Shown here: piece after piece, positions 1 to 10,740 of the stretch | How the letters are laid out: every line of letters begins with the position of its first letter | Numbering within the stretch: position 1 is the stretch's first letter | Source of the DNA: Pohlia nutans | Taxonomy: Eukaryota > Streptophyta > Bryopsida > Bryales > Mniaceae | NCBI GenBank assembly: GCA_022496805.1 | Contig: CM040100.1 | Span: 18,319,009-18,383,008 of the forward strand | Direction of reading: 5' to 3' | DNA length: 64,000 bases | The notes under the pieces: generated by a model | What the model was told of the DNA's origin: nothing | The model's database searches: none | Seen by the model: the letters and a program-made list of their open reading frames with translations, nothing else | Made by a program: the position numbers and the translations under genes

Positions 1-342
1 GTTTATTACAATCCAAAAATGTTCATATTTAAGGAATCTTAACTTCTTTAGAATAGAACCAAAATAAATTAAAAATAGAACCATCCTTAAAATGAAGTTT
101 AAAAGAGATTTTGAGTGTGGGAATCAAAAATCGCTGTTTTTAAAAAAAAAATTCAAACAAATTTTTTTAAAGCCAAATTTGCTCATGAAATGAGTGCACT
201 TGGCCAAGTGCAAAATTAGGGAATTGGGTGTTCAAAGCCATGTTCTTTAAGGATTAACATTGGTCTTAGACTAGCGTGAATAGAGAGTCATTAGTTATGG
301 CTATTAGTGTTTATGACACTAATTGCGATGATACACACTAAT
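1..342. other. AT-rich intergenic DNA, no gene seen
   Basis: No coding potential or clear repeat boundary is visible. It has short poly-A and poly-T runs and is probably degraded transposon sequence like its neighbours. Confidence 0.4.
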
Positions 343-502
343 TTCAATAATTTGGGAATTTATGAAAAAATCATGATTTATAGTAAACAAATGGCTTCAT
401 CTACTAAAATATAAGGTTGAATTTTTATCTTATTTATAGTGGAAAAATTGAGTGTCACATGTAAAGCATGATTTTATGGTCATAGTCTAGGCATTTAGGG
501 GG
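343..502 (-). repeat. Partial TTAA-type element (group B), one end only
   Basis: The right terminus reads GGCATTTAGGGGG followed by TTAA at 503-506. Inner sequence is the reverse complement of the left part of the copies at 586 and 15744 (shared stretches about the GTCACACTCAA motif and the 'TAGTAGATGAAGCCA' motif). The opposite end is missing, so this is a truncated copy. The stretch from 507 to 581 ends in CAAAGTCTAGGGC next to the TTAA at 582-585, and its reverse complement recurs near 60333-60390. Confidence 0.55.
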
Positions 503-585
503 TTAAGATGTGAAAACAAAGAGCATCCAAGAGCATCAGAGAAAATCTTGGAAAATTTAATAGGGGTACAAAGTCTAGGGCTTAA

Positions 586-2139
586 CCCTTAAACATTGGG
601 CCTCTGACCACAAAATCAAGCTGTACATGTCACACTCAATTTTGCCACTATAAATAAGATAAAAACTCAAATTTATATTTATAGTAGATGAAGCCATGTG
701 TCTACTACAAACCATGACTTTTTTCACAAGTTTTGGTCCCGGGGGGTGCACTACGATATCATGTATGGAACCACGTGAGTAAACAAAAGGGGTATTAATT
801 GTGGGGTGAACTTACAAAATATACATAAGCTTAGGATATTACTTTGTTCAATTTTGAAAATATACATAGCCCATTTTTAATGTGATAAGAGTTGTAAATT
901 TACATATAGGGCCATTCCCTTATATAACATGTAGGAAGGAAGTAACTCTTGCTCCTTTTAAGTGAAAAATTTAAAAAAAAAGAGGAAGGCTAAGCAAATC
1001 AAAAGCATTGACCACTACAACTTGGTATTTAAGAACGGTTTATAGAATGTGTAGAAAAATCGCTAATAGGTGGGTTGAATATAGAGAACCAATTAATTTG
1101 TTAGATCAACCATCTCATATGGAGATTGGATTGTGTTAGTACCAAAAAGATCATGGATCACTATGGACTTATGATTAGGCACATCAGATCATGGTAAACT
1201 TAGAAACTATTATTGCACTAGCTACAATAACTTTTGTAGTAGGAAAAAACTTGTATGAGTTACATCCTACGGATGAAAAAGTGTTTAATGATAATATCAA
1301 TGATAAATAAATACTTTTGTAGTTAAGAAAATTCAAGCCTAATTTTTAGGTTGTGTTTTTCATTGTATACATACGTTAGGCTTTTGCTTTTTTAATTTAC
1401 TTTGAACATGTATACATACATTAGGCTTCTTTTTTGTTTTATATATTTATGTATATCATTATTTTTAATGAAAGAAAATCGTATATAGGGGTATTAATTT
1501 GGAGGTGATGCACTCAAGTTATACATGACTTTTAACACAAAGTGCAACCCCCCGGGGTTTTGGTAAAGAATTGAAGTTACTATAATTTCTTGAAGTGATT
1601 GTGAAGAAAATTCATATCCATTACCAAATGTACTCAAAAATTCCAATTTTTTTACCAAAAGTGTAAATTACAATGAAAAATATTACAAAAAGTGAAAATC
1701 ATCCATGTATCTAAATTTAGTTTTTTTTCCTACACCATAGTAATACATGTCGAACTTGTAACTCCAATAAAACACTCATTTTGTAGGATTTTCCAAAAAT
1801 TCAAGGTGGAGTAGAAAATAGACTTGGTAAGCGTCATTTTGTTAGTTAAGCTCAAATGCAATAGAACTCATTTTTATGGCCTAAATTTAGTTTAAGCAGA
1901 AAAAACAGAAAAATCCAAAATACACTACACGGTGAACCATTTTCACAACTCTTTTTGTTGTTGGGACCCCATATAAAATCCGAAAATAGCTTGAATGATC
2001 TGAATTTAGCTTGAGGATTTGACATGATTAACAAAAATCCTTCACAAAAAAATTGAATGAAAATCGTTCATGTAGCAGTTAGAATTGAATAGTGAGTTAC
2101 ATTCATAAGCCGGTTTTTGGCCTCCCAGGCATTTAGGAG
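586..2139. mobile_element. TTAA-flanked TIR element, group B, split by a nested element
   Basis: TTAA at 582-585 and 2140-2143 flank termini CCCTTAAACATTGGG (left) and, reverse-complemented, CTCCTAAATGCCTGG (right). The interior matches the uninterrupted copy at 15744-16449 across several hundred bases, except for an 819-bp insertion at 738-1556. No transposase is encoded, so it is non-autonomous. The TTAA duplication and CCC-start termini fit the piggyBac superfamily by signature only. Confidence 0.7.
738..1556. mobile_element. hAT-like non-autonomous element nested in the TTAA element
   Basis: The inverted termini are CCCGGGGGGTGCAC and, at the far end, GTGCAACCCCCCGGG. An 8-bp direct duplication GTTTTGGT lies at 730-737 and 1557-1564. 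The host group B element reads continuously once the insert is removed, which fixes the boundaries. An 8-bp duplication suggests hAT, although the GC-rich terminus is not the usual hAT CAGGG type. No transposase reading frame is seen. Confidence 0.75.
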
Positions 2140-2273
2140 TTAAGTTGTGTCTGTCCAAAATTCTCTCTTTCTCTCAGGCTGTGAATTGTCTCTCTTGCAT
2201 TCCAAATCTGGGTGGGTACTATGTTTCGAAGGCGGATCTTCGATTGAAGATTTCTACTGCCATTCCTTTTTAA

Positions 2274-2472
2274 CCCCTAAAGGACCAAGGATTCATGGTT
2301 TTAAGATGACAAAGTCAATTGACTTATTGTGAAAAGTAGAATTCAGTTGGAGCCAAATTTTATATCTGTGAAGAACATTGTATGTGTTGATCAAAAAACA
2401 TAGATATTCGAACAACAGGAAAGTCCACAAAATATCTACTCAAAACTGCTAAAAGAACATGAGGCCCAATAT
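2274..2472 (+). repeat. Left part of a group E TTAA element interrupted at 2473
   Basis: TTAA at 2270-2273 is followed by CCCCTAAAGGACCAAGG. The body matches the copy at 59299-59530 (shared blocks around ATTCATGGTTT and ACATTGTATGTGTTGATC). It stops at 'GAGGCCCAAT', where a CACTA-type terminus begins. The missing right end (CTTCTTGGTCCTTAGAGGG, then TTAA at 8142-8145) is found at about 8122-8141, so the two halves probably belonged to one element. Confidence 0.6.
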
Positions 2473-2981
2473 TCACTACAAGCACAGGCGTCGCTCCTCA
2501 CTCTTGAGGATGCTGTTCATTGTCGCTTTTCAATCGCTTTATCAATTTCCGGCCCTACATATATTCCTAGGTACTGTTGCAGCTCCCCCGTTATAAAACA
2601 AATGTTTTTTTAATTCTTTTAGCAGGATTTGCAGTTCAAGGTGGGGTCCCCGACTCTAAAGCCCCCCCTCCGGACGTTAATGCAAACATTGTTCACCCAT
2701 GGGCCCCATTTTCTGAAATTTCCATTTGGGCACCCTAGGGTCTTCTTTTGGCAATTTTTTTTGCAAACTTGGGGCCTACGGCCTAAATATGGTCTAGAGG
2801 GACCGTCTCGGGAATTTTAAACCCTTGGAAGAGGGGGTTATTTTTTAAGGTGGGCCCTACATGTTCAAATAGGGGGCAGTTTTTGTCCTCTTGCATTGAC
2901 GTCTGGGGGATTTAGAGAATTCAGGTCAAACTCTCCAAATCTGGAGAGGGGTGAAGTTATATTAATTCAAATTCCGATTCT

Positions 2982-3969
2982 TTGTACAGTGGGGTCCAAC
3001 ATGGAATGGCGTTTTTGGTTTCGCAGTGAGAAAAATTTCAGTACTGCCAACTTTGAAAGCCTCCCGAGAGCTCAAATATTGGTATTTTACCACGAAAATT
3101 TTACCAGAGACTTATCTTTAAGTTAATTATATGTATGCCAAATTTCAAGGCCAAAAGATTCACCAAAAAAACGTTATTCAAAATCTACCAACATTGGTAG
3201 TTATTCACTGCTGCCAACTTTGACAACCTCCCAAAGATTGAATTAATTTTTTTTTGCCATGAAATTCTTGGAAAAAGAACTTCTTTATGTTAATAACATA
3301 TGATAAAAATTTCAAGGCCAGAAGATTAATACAAAAAATATATTGACAATCTACCAACATGTGTAGTTGTGGGAAACAATGGGGGAAACTTTGCTACCAA
3401 CTTTGACACCCTCCCTACGGTTGAGAAATTGTCTATTTACCATGAAATTTTTGGTACAACATGCTCTTTATGACAAAATCATTCATGCCAAATTTCAAGG
3501 TCAAAAAATCTATACAAAGAAAATTATTTACAATCTACCAATGTGTGTAGTTTCCCCCATTGTTTCCCACAACTACACATGTTGGTAGATTGTTAATATC
3601 GTTTTTTGTATTAATCTTTTGGCCTTGAAATTTTTATCATATGTTATTAACATAAAGAAGTTTCTTTTCCTAGAATTTTATGGCAAAAAAAAAATTAATT
3701 CAATCTTTGGGAGGCTGTCAAAGTTGGCAGCAGTGAAAACATTTCCACAGCTACCAATGTTGGTAGATTCTGAATAACTTTTTTTGGGTGAATCTTTTGG
3801 CCTTGAAATTTGGCATACATATAATTAACTTAAAGATAAGTCTCTGGTAGAATTTTCGTGGTAAAATACCAATATTTGAGCTCTCGGGAGGCTTTCAAAG
3901 TTGGCAGTACTGAAATTTTTCTCACTGCGAAACCAAAAACGCCATTCCATGTTGGACCCCACTGTACAA
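2982..3969. repeat. Long inverted repeat (foldback) built from ~180-bp tandem units
   Basis: The outer ends TTGTACAGTGGGGTCCAACA and its reverse complement (ending 3969) are perfectly paired. Arms run to about 3390 and back from about 3549, with a roughly 160-bp loop. Within the left arm and loop a unit of about 165-180 bp ('CTGCCAACTTTGA...' to '...CTACCAACATG') occurs three times in direct orientation (about 3040, 3209, 3388) before the inverted copies. Transcription would give a roughly 400-bp double-stranded stem. No target duplication is evident. Confidence 0.8.
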
Positions 3970-4431
3970 TGACTCAACAACTTTCCACATCAGAGTGATC
4001 AGCCATCTCAGCATTTGTCCTTCAATGCAAGTTTTCAGTACACAGCACATCAAGGTCCAAATTCGGAATTTGTGTAAAAAAGAAAAAAAAAAAAAAAAAA
4101 AAAAAAAGTCCGAATTCCACTTTCAGAACCAGTGTTTTTCCTGTGTTTTTTTTTCTTTGAAGCCTAACTGGCAGCGTAAAAAAAATTCAAGAAAGAATAA
4201 TTGGCAAAATCTTAAGCTTACAATTATATTTTGATAGAATTTCTTCATATTTTGGTACTTTTCTTTGCAAAATCTGGCTATCTTCACAAAAAATGTAGAG
4301 AAAATCTAGCAAAAAAAAAAAATCAAAATTTTCTCATTTTCTTCCTCAAAAAAAGAGAAATGCCATATTTTGTAGGGAAACTTTGTTCAAAACCCAATTT
4401 CATGTGGAGTGAGTACTTACATTCTACTTCA

Positions 4432-5001
4432 CCCCTAAACGTCATCACCCCTCTTCAAATTTGGCAGTTTTGCAAAGATGCATCATAAAATGCAACACAT
4501 AAGGATATTTTAAACTTGATGTATAAATAAAAGTTGTACATTATGAATTTTAGATTCTATCCATATGGTTGAATCTGTGATTGCTATCACCAATATTTTT
4601 GTATAAATTTTGAAACTTGAAATTGAAAATTCTTTTGTAATTTGATTACAAATAAGACATTGACAATTTGTACATGAAATTTGTTGTGATTGGTTGAAAT
4701 GTAATACTCTAAGTGTAGTGATTTTTGGAGATATTTTGGTTGCTTAGTTTTATGAGTTGACTTTTTAAAGATCACTTTTACATTGAAATCTTCAAAATTT
4801 TGGGTGAATCACTACAACATGAAATGAGGCATAGAAATTTCACAAATCATCCCTTTTCTAATCAGATCACACATGCATAAAGCTAACTTTCTATAAAATA
4901 TATAGTAAAAAAATCCACAGTGCAAAAAGTCAATGATGGATGAGAAATTTGTGTTTGATTCTGTCTATCGTCCACATTCTGGACAGTTGGACGTTTAGGG
5001 G
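4432..5001. mobile_element. TTAA-type TIR element, group A
   Basis: The left terminus is CCCCTAAACGTCATCACCCC after TTCA. The right terminus is GGACGTTTAGGGG followed by TTAA at 5002-5005. The TTCA looks like a mutated TTAA. The 570-bp length and interior match the copies at 37082-37650 and 61356-61926. No open reading frame of note. Confidence 0.75.
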
Positions 5002-5260
5002 TTAATTATAATTAATAAAATTAAAAATACACATTGCGTTCTTCAGTTCTTGCTAGACTACAGCCTCTCCCTACAGTGTTGCTACAATGTAAACTACTAA
5101 TACAATACTCCAACTCCTCGATCCTTGTTGCTTGAACTAGGTGAACTTACAGAAAACTCTCTATGATTCCTTTGATCCCTCGACAAATGCTTGAGATTCG
5201 GAGACCGTGCAACAGTGGGCCTCTAAAGAACGTCATGTACATCACATCCTCAAAGATATC

Positions 5261-5535
5261 CCCGAGGAAGTCACTGTCAAAAATTTAGATAACTATGAGA
5301 GAACAAAAATAGGGTGTCTTTTATTCATTTGAGATAAAATTTATAAATTTTTAGAAGTAATATAGGGTGTTTTAAAACCAAATTGGAAATATTTTATGAA
5401 TATTCCTAGAACATACCATGAATATACCCTAAATATACTATAAATAGTAAAATATTCCAATTATTTCATAGCCCCCTATTAAATACCCTTCATTCGCTCA
5501 TGTATACCAAAATTTACACTAAGTGACTTCCCTAG
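5261..5535. mobile_element. MITE with 8-bp target duplication (hAT-like group 1)
   Basis: Termini CCCGAGGAAGTCACTGTC and, inverted, CTAGGGAAGTCACTTAGT are flanked by AAGATATC at 5253-5260 and 5536-5543. It is 275 bp, non-coding and AT-rich. It is closely similar, in opposite orientation, to 31383-31645. Confidence 0.8.
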
Positions 5536-5543
5536 AAGATATC

Positions 5544-6044
5544 ACATCTCAAAGATATGTAGTTTAATATTTCTTATTAAGTTCAAGCCAGAACCACTAA
5601 TTGCAAATTCTACATGAAGAGACTGTTGCTTGGGGATAGCCACACTGAAGAGAACAGAAACAGAGTTTTCCATGTGTGTTCGTTTTTTCCTTCCTCGGTG
5701 ATTTAATTTCAGGTTATCGTACACGTTTGGACATTACAAACTCACTTTCTTAGCTTGAAATGAAGATGAGTAACCCACTCAATTTTGACCCACTCACGTA
5801 CACTCCCTCTGCAAGCACCGATAGGTGAATGATTGAATGAGCTCTTATTCTTCACTTACATGCATCGAAAACTGTACAGAATTGATATGATTCACGAACC
5901 GGTAACTAAAGGTTTATCACTTAGGGAGGAGCTCCAGTATAATAATATGCAACAAAGGTCCAGCTTCAGACCCTAAGGACTAATGGGTCCAAGTTAAAAT
6001 TCACGATAACTTTGGAATTTGTACAGACTCTGTTCACCATCAGC
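5544..6044. other. Non-coding DNA between MITEs
   Basis: No gene signal is seen. It is unique-looking AT-rich sequence inside the putative CACTA-like element. Confidence 0.4.
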
Positions 6045-6318
6045 ATAACATTCAGTAGCCTCTGTGACTGCTGCCTTCCCCCAACAGAATGATGTGGAAT
6101 ATCCCACATCACATCAGTAGCTATGGGGGCAGGTGGCATTAAGCAAGAGCAATCAACCATGGTGAACAATAATCGAAAGCACTCAATCACAATTCAACAG
6201 TGTTTTGTAACTGTTTATTTGATTCAATAGTTCATTCAATTACAAAATCACTGGTCACTCCATATATAAAGGTGGATGAAACTAAAAGGCAGCCTCTTGG
6301 AAGGCTACTGAATGTTAT
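6045..6318. mobile_element. MITE with ATAACATTCAGTAGCC inverted ends
   Basis: Left ATAACATTCAGTAGCC and right GGCTACTGAATGTTAT are perfect inverted ends. The interior contains a short palindromic region around 'GATGTGG-AATATCCCACATC'. A second copy, in opposite orientation and with an expanded left end, lies at 35997-36387. The target duplication is not clear. Non-coding. Confidence 0.65.
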
Positions 6319-6846
6319 AGAAACAAGCTGGCTCCAACCCTCTGTACACAAAAGTGGGCAGGAGCTTATTTAAAGTGCTTTTGATGACTGTGCACTTGGA
6401 TCTAGCCCTGCACCTCCTTGAACAGCTGCTGTAATAGAAACGTCTAAAGAGTGGAAGAGATTTAACCCTGAATGTTGAAATTGAGAGAACCAAGATATAA
6501 TATATGCATGTCTTCTTAGGCCTCCTCTGAACTGACTGCAATGATCTGTTAGTAAAATTATGGAACTTGCCTCACCAATGCGAGAAGGTCCAGACCTTTG
6601 GAAGTCGTGGAGATCTTACTGCTAAATATGTACTTCGAGATGCTTGGTTTTTGCAGGGGAGAAGACTATATTGATGGTCTTGTACAACTTTGTGAAATGT
6701 TATGTTTAATTTTTGCTGAATTGTGTCATACTCGTCATTCTAGGGTAGAGCCTTGCCATTCCTGGCAGAAGTCTTTTCTCTTGCAATCTACGTACTGCTT
6801 TTGAGAATGAGTTCACACAAGTAACGCACGGTGTTGAATGTGCACA

Positions 6847-7690
6847 GGATGAATTGAAAAGGAAACAGAAGATAGCAGGCGATCGACTTGGAGCAAGAAG
6901 TTAAGAAACTATGAGGACAACAAAATCTCCCTGAGCAACGTATTAAGCATCATGCTAAAATCAAGGTGCTCAATAATCCACTTTATGACTTAGAAACCTA
7001 GATAACTATATCCTGTTGTGACCTCTTTGCTCGATCAATTTTGATTCACTAATTATGAGCTTCATATATTGTTTAACATTGTCGTACGCCTTGCGGGATG
7101 AGAACAACTTGCTGAGGATTCAAAATGATGAATTGAGTGGGAAGCTCAGACGGTCTAAACTCCTTCATAGCGATGAGTTGTCAAAGTATCGCATTGCAGA
7201 AGGGAAAGCACCTCTGCTCAATTTTGACGAGGAGCAGCGACTCTGTACTTAAGTGCAGGTATCGAATGTGATAAACTGTTTGTAGTGTGTTTTGGGTTTA
7301 GGGTTTAGGGTTTAGGGTTTAGGGTTTAGGGTTTAGGGTTTAGGGTTTAGGGTTTAGGCTCTAGCACAAGAATGCGATGTTCGGGAGGGATTTCTTTTGT
7401 ATGTATATTTGGCAGAGTTGGATCTGCATTTTGCTACTCGATTTGCATCTTCTCCAGCTGGTCGGCACCTGTTGTACTTTGATTTAATTGCCGAGACTCC
7501 TGGGATAGGCTGCAGGGGTTGTGCATCCAAATAGAGATGGAGAGCCAGCTAGCCGTGGTATCGGAAGCTCTTCGTCAACTGCAAACTCGTCTCGAGTCCA
7601 CTCAGAAAGATCTTGAAGATTACAAACTCAAGGTAAACTCTCAAGTGCAACTCGCTCAACAAAATTGCCAAAATCAGTTGCAATGATTCT
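6847..7690 (+). pseudogene. Degenerate coiled-coil gene fragments
   Basis: Short pieces read like heptad-rich coiled-coil protein but are broken by stops: a DELKRKQKIAGDRLG piece near 6848, an EQRIKHHAKIKVLNN piece near 6934, the 7055-7252 frame with LRDENNLLRIQNDELSGKL and DELSKYRIAEGK, and MESQLAVVSEALRQLQ with TQKDLEDYKLK at 7536-7640. Some pieces follow plausible AG acceptor sites, suggesting original exon structure. I do not recognise the family. They lie inside a putative CACTA-like element, so capture of gene fragments is a reasonable reading. A live gene with more exons than I can assemble is the alternative. Confidence 0.35.
7294..7358 (+). repeat. Interstitial telomeric repeat (TTTAGGG)n
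   Basis: A perfect, uninterrupted Arabidopsis-type tract of just over nine 7-bp units, ending abruptly in unique DNA on both sides. It lies within degenerate gene fragments, so it is internal to the chromosome and not a chromosome end. Confidence 0.97.
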
Positions 7691-8121
7691 TCGAGGCTAA
7701 TGTTAGTGACAAAGTTGGATATGAGGTTTCACCACTGAAGAACAATCATGCATCTTTCTATACGTGGGAGCTGCACGAGCTGCGTATTGTAAACTCTCCT
7801 TTGAAGGACATTGGCAGCTTTGGTGCCCTGAACTTGGCACCCCGATAAGACAAACCTGGAAAATCTGGAGATTTCTGTATACTATGGGACGCTCATTCTT
7901 TACACTGTACAATTATTGTGACTAAGAATCCACGGGAAATGGATTGACGTGTATACAACAAGAGGCTGTCAATTTTAGCAGCATCAATTCAGAGATTATT
8001 GTTCTTCACAGGATGACTTGTATGATGTGTAGAAAACTGGAAGGAATGAGTTGATGCAGAATCTCCTCGCTAGACATCTTGGCATGGTAATGAGGCGTCT
8101 TGCTGAAAAGCGACGCCTCAT

Positions 8122-8141
8122 CCTTCTTGGTCCTTAGAGGG
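8122..8141 (+). repeat. Right terminus of the split group E TTAA element
   Basis: CTTCTTGGTCCTTAGAGGG is followed by TTAA at 8142-8145. It aligns with the last 20 bases of the group E copies ending at 59530 and 60807. See the left part at 2274-2472. Confidence 0.55.
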
Positions 8142-8206
8142 TTAATTTCTCAACCCGACGTCAGGTTTTGCTAGCTGCTAGGGTTTCAATTTTTGACCGG
8201 ATCTAA

Positions 8207-8745
8207 CCCCTAAACGTCCAGGCATCCAGTTTCTGGATGTTTGTTGGTCAAACCCAATTTTGATCTTGAAGATGATTTTTGTTGCTAATACACCCAACTA
8301 AGAAAATGAAGTTTATTAAGTCTAGTTTGTACTCCACTTTTCAAATCTTAAAAATTCCAATTATTGAGTATTTTGTTGCTTGTGCAAGCTTTGTAGCTCA
8401 AGGTTTGAATTACACTACATAGGATGTTCACCTTTCGAATTTCAAAATTTAAATAAAAAATTTCTATGGAAAACATATCATGTGATTCTCCATTGTAATT
8501 TGTACCTGCTCCCAAAAAAATATTAATTTTTTAAAGCTTTTTTGTAATAATTTTTTTTTTTTGAAGTATTTGACTTAAAAATTTGTTAAAAAGGCCGTAT
8601 TAAATCAAAAAAATCTGAAAATTTCAAGACTGATAGGAAACATTCAATTCCATGCATGAAAAATATTACAAAATATATTTTGATAAATCTTGAAGGCTAA
8701 ATTGTGTAGTTTGACTTTCCTACAAAGGAGTGGTACGTTTAAGGG
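8207..8745 (-). mobile_element. TIR element flanked by CTAA (group B-like)
   Basis: The left terminus CCCCTAAACGTCCAGGCATC and right terminus GGTACGTTTAAGGG are inverted. The flanks are CTAA at 8203-8206 and CTAA at 8746-8749, a variant of the TTAA seen elsewhere. The interior resembles the reverse complement of group B around the 'AGTCTAGTTTGTACTCCAC' block. Non-coding. Confidence 0.65.
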
Positions 8746-9117
8746 CTAAGCTTGAGCATACCCGTGGCTTTCAAGCTACGATCTCACTCTCTGCCTTGTT
8801 TCGGTGAGTCTCTTGTGGCCTCTCAACACCATCTCGATCACTAGTCCTAAATTCTGTGTCGCCGTAGCAATGGCGTGACTGTGTAAAGGGCATTTTGTCA
8901 AAAAGCTGAATAGGTTGAAGTCGCTCGGAATTTTTCTTCTGTTCAGGCACCACCTCAATCGAGCACGTCGCCCGTGACTACTTACACAAATAAGATCGTT
9001 ATAGGTCTCTGATCATCCAAAATAGCCTAACACAATTGCAGAAATAATTGCAGAAACGATAATTCTCAGAAAAATTCTGATAATTGCAGAAAAGGGTTCA
9101 ACAAAACAAACAGGGCG

Positions 9118-9333
9118 TCACCGGTTTAACAATACCAAAACGAACTCGGTCATAACAACCCTCCACCTCGCCGAAATCATTCTTTCCAGAAATTTCCTCG
9201 CCTTTCGAAACCGAAATTCTCTATCTCTTTCTTCCTTTCTCTCCAAGAGGCTTTCAGCGGAATTCGGACCTTGCAACAAATCCCGAAAGCACGGCTGTGT
9301 ACCGAAACCCAAGCTTAGAATACTACCGGCCAC
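9118..9333 (-). CDS. Possible small gene or first exon, 71 aa, unknown
   Basis: The frame starts MAGSILSLGFGTQPCFRDLL and ends VLVLLNR with a stop. The region is more GC-rich than its surroundings, and an AAACCCTA telo-box doublet sits just upstream of the start, as for the confirmed genes in this window. The protein is Arg/Glu-rich in the middle (ERKEERDREFRFRK) with no family I recognise. It could instead be the first exon of a gene whose remainder is lost, or chance. Low certainty. Confidence 0.25.
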   Translation of the reverse strand: MAGSILSLGFGTQPCFRDLLQGPNSAESLLERKEERDREFRFRKARKFLERMISARWRVVMTEFVLVLLNR

Positions 9334-9349
9334 TTAATTCATAGACCCT

Positions 9350-9363
9350 AAACCCTAAACCCA
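9350..9363 (-). promoter_or_regulatory. Telo-box doublet upstream of the 9333 start
   Basis: AAACCCTAAACCC on the + strand. Telo-boxes are known near transcription starts of many plant housekeeping genes. Its function here is inferred from position only. Confidence 0.4.
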
Positions 9364-9678
9364 TACGCAGAACCCGAAAAGGAAATGGACCTCGCTTGCA
9401 TTACACACTCAATTCATTCACTGTTCCCGGCAAACAGGCGAGCACTGAGTGGAGGTTAGAAATGAACGGTTTTCAAAAAAAACTTGGAAATTCATTCTTT
9501 ATTTATTTGTAGAAATATGCAAATAAAAAAAACTTGATTTGGGCCCTAAATCTAATCCTCCGTGGTCATAATATTGTGACCAATTGAAGTGCTTTAAATA
9601 TCACCAAGAAAAAAAAGAAAAATAAAAAAAAGAACTTGGTTGGGCAATGCATTTGGATTTACAACCTAGAAAAGATAG

Positions 9679-10667
9679 TTAAGGTGTACTATCAACTGAA
9701 CAGCCAAGTCTTTCGTGAAGAATTTTTACTCCCATGTACCTGCTCAATTAACCACAAAAGAGTTAAGAGTTAAAATAAAAGTTAATGTTTCACAACTCTA
9801 ACATTTAAAAAGACAATTGATCTAAAAAAGAATTTTAAGTAGAACTCAAAAGGCTTGACACTTTGTCATGGTACTTTTGACAACATCATAATTTACAAAC
9901 ATTAAAACTTCACAATGATAAAAAGAATGAGTGTAGAATTAGGGGATAATACCTTCCCAACATCATTAATGTTGCTTGCGGATTGGTACCGGGTGAACGC
10001 CAGAAAGTGGATCCATCAATCACCCGAAGAGATGCTACTCCCTCAACCCGATAATTTTTATCGAGGACGGGTCCAACAAGACAACCACCATGGTAATGCC
10101 ATATTGTTTGCACGGTATCTAAACACCATTGCCGAATATTGATTGAATCTTGTATAATGTTTCCAAAGTCCCGTTGTGGCCAAGTGCTCTCAACCGTGTC
10201 TTTAACGAGACACAATTCGCTTGGAATAGATTCATTGGTGTACTGCAAAGATAGAAGAGATGGTGCATTTATGGCGTTCATAACTGTGCGAATGCCCTTC
10301 TCACATGTGGTCAAGTCATATGGCTCTTTGAAGTAGTTAAACCGCACTTTTGGATTTTCCTCCACATTTGAGCTAGCCAGCTTCAAATAACCCCAAGAAC
10401 GAGGCCCCCAAATCTTATGCAAAATATTGCCACTCCATGCTGCTTGTGCTTGAAACTCCGGTGAAGTCAAGAGAATTGCAGCAATGATTCTTGCTTGCAA
10501 AATTTGTGCATTCCTAGTGCTATTGCTTGTCATGATTTTTTTCCCTGCATTAGATATAGAGTTGGTACTTGCAGCATTCGCTGCAAGTTTTAGCATCACC
10601 TGCACATTGTTGGCAAATTCAGTTTTTAACATTCATTAATTTAACTATTAATTTAAAAAAGAGACGT

Positions 10668-10740
<73 letters not shown>

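Larger units (their letters stand above)
2473..8121. mobile_element. Putative ~5.6 kb CACTA-like element with captured and nested sequences
   Basis: The left end starts CACTACAAGCACAGGCGTCG. The right end carries the inverted subterminal motif AAAAGCGACGCCTCATCC, just inside the resumed right end of the group E element, so both sides are consistent with one insertion whose last bases were lost. The same subterminal GGCGTCGCTTTTCA motif occurs in the intact short CACTA MITE at 59042-59214. Inside are a long hairpin, a TTAA element, two MITEs, degenerate coiled-coil exons and a telomeric tract. No CACTA transposase was recognised. A chance junction of unrelated fragments remains possible. Confidence 0.4.

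Noticed and set aside
4231..4488. 85-codon frame
   Set aside because: AT-rich, crosses into a TTAA element, Lys/Phe/Asn-rich with no domain; chance frame.
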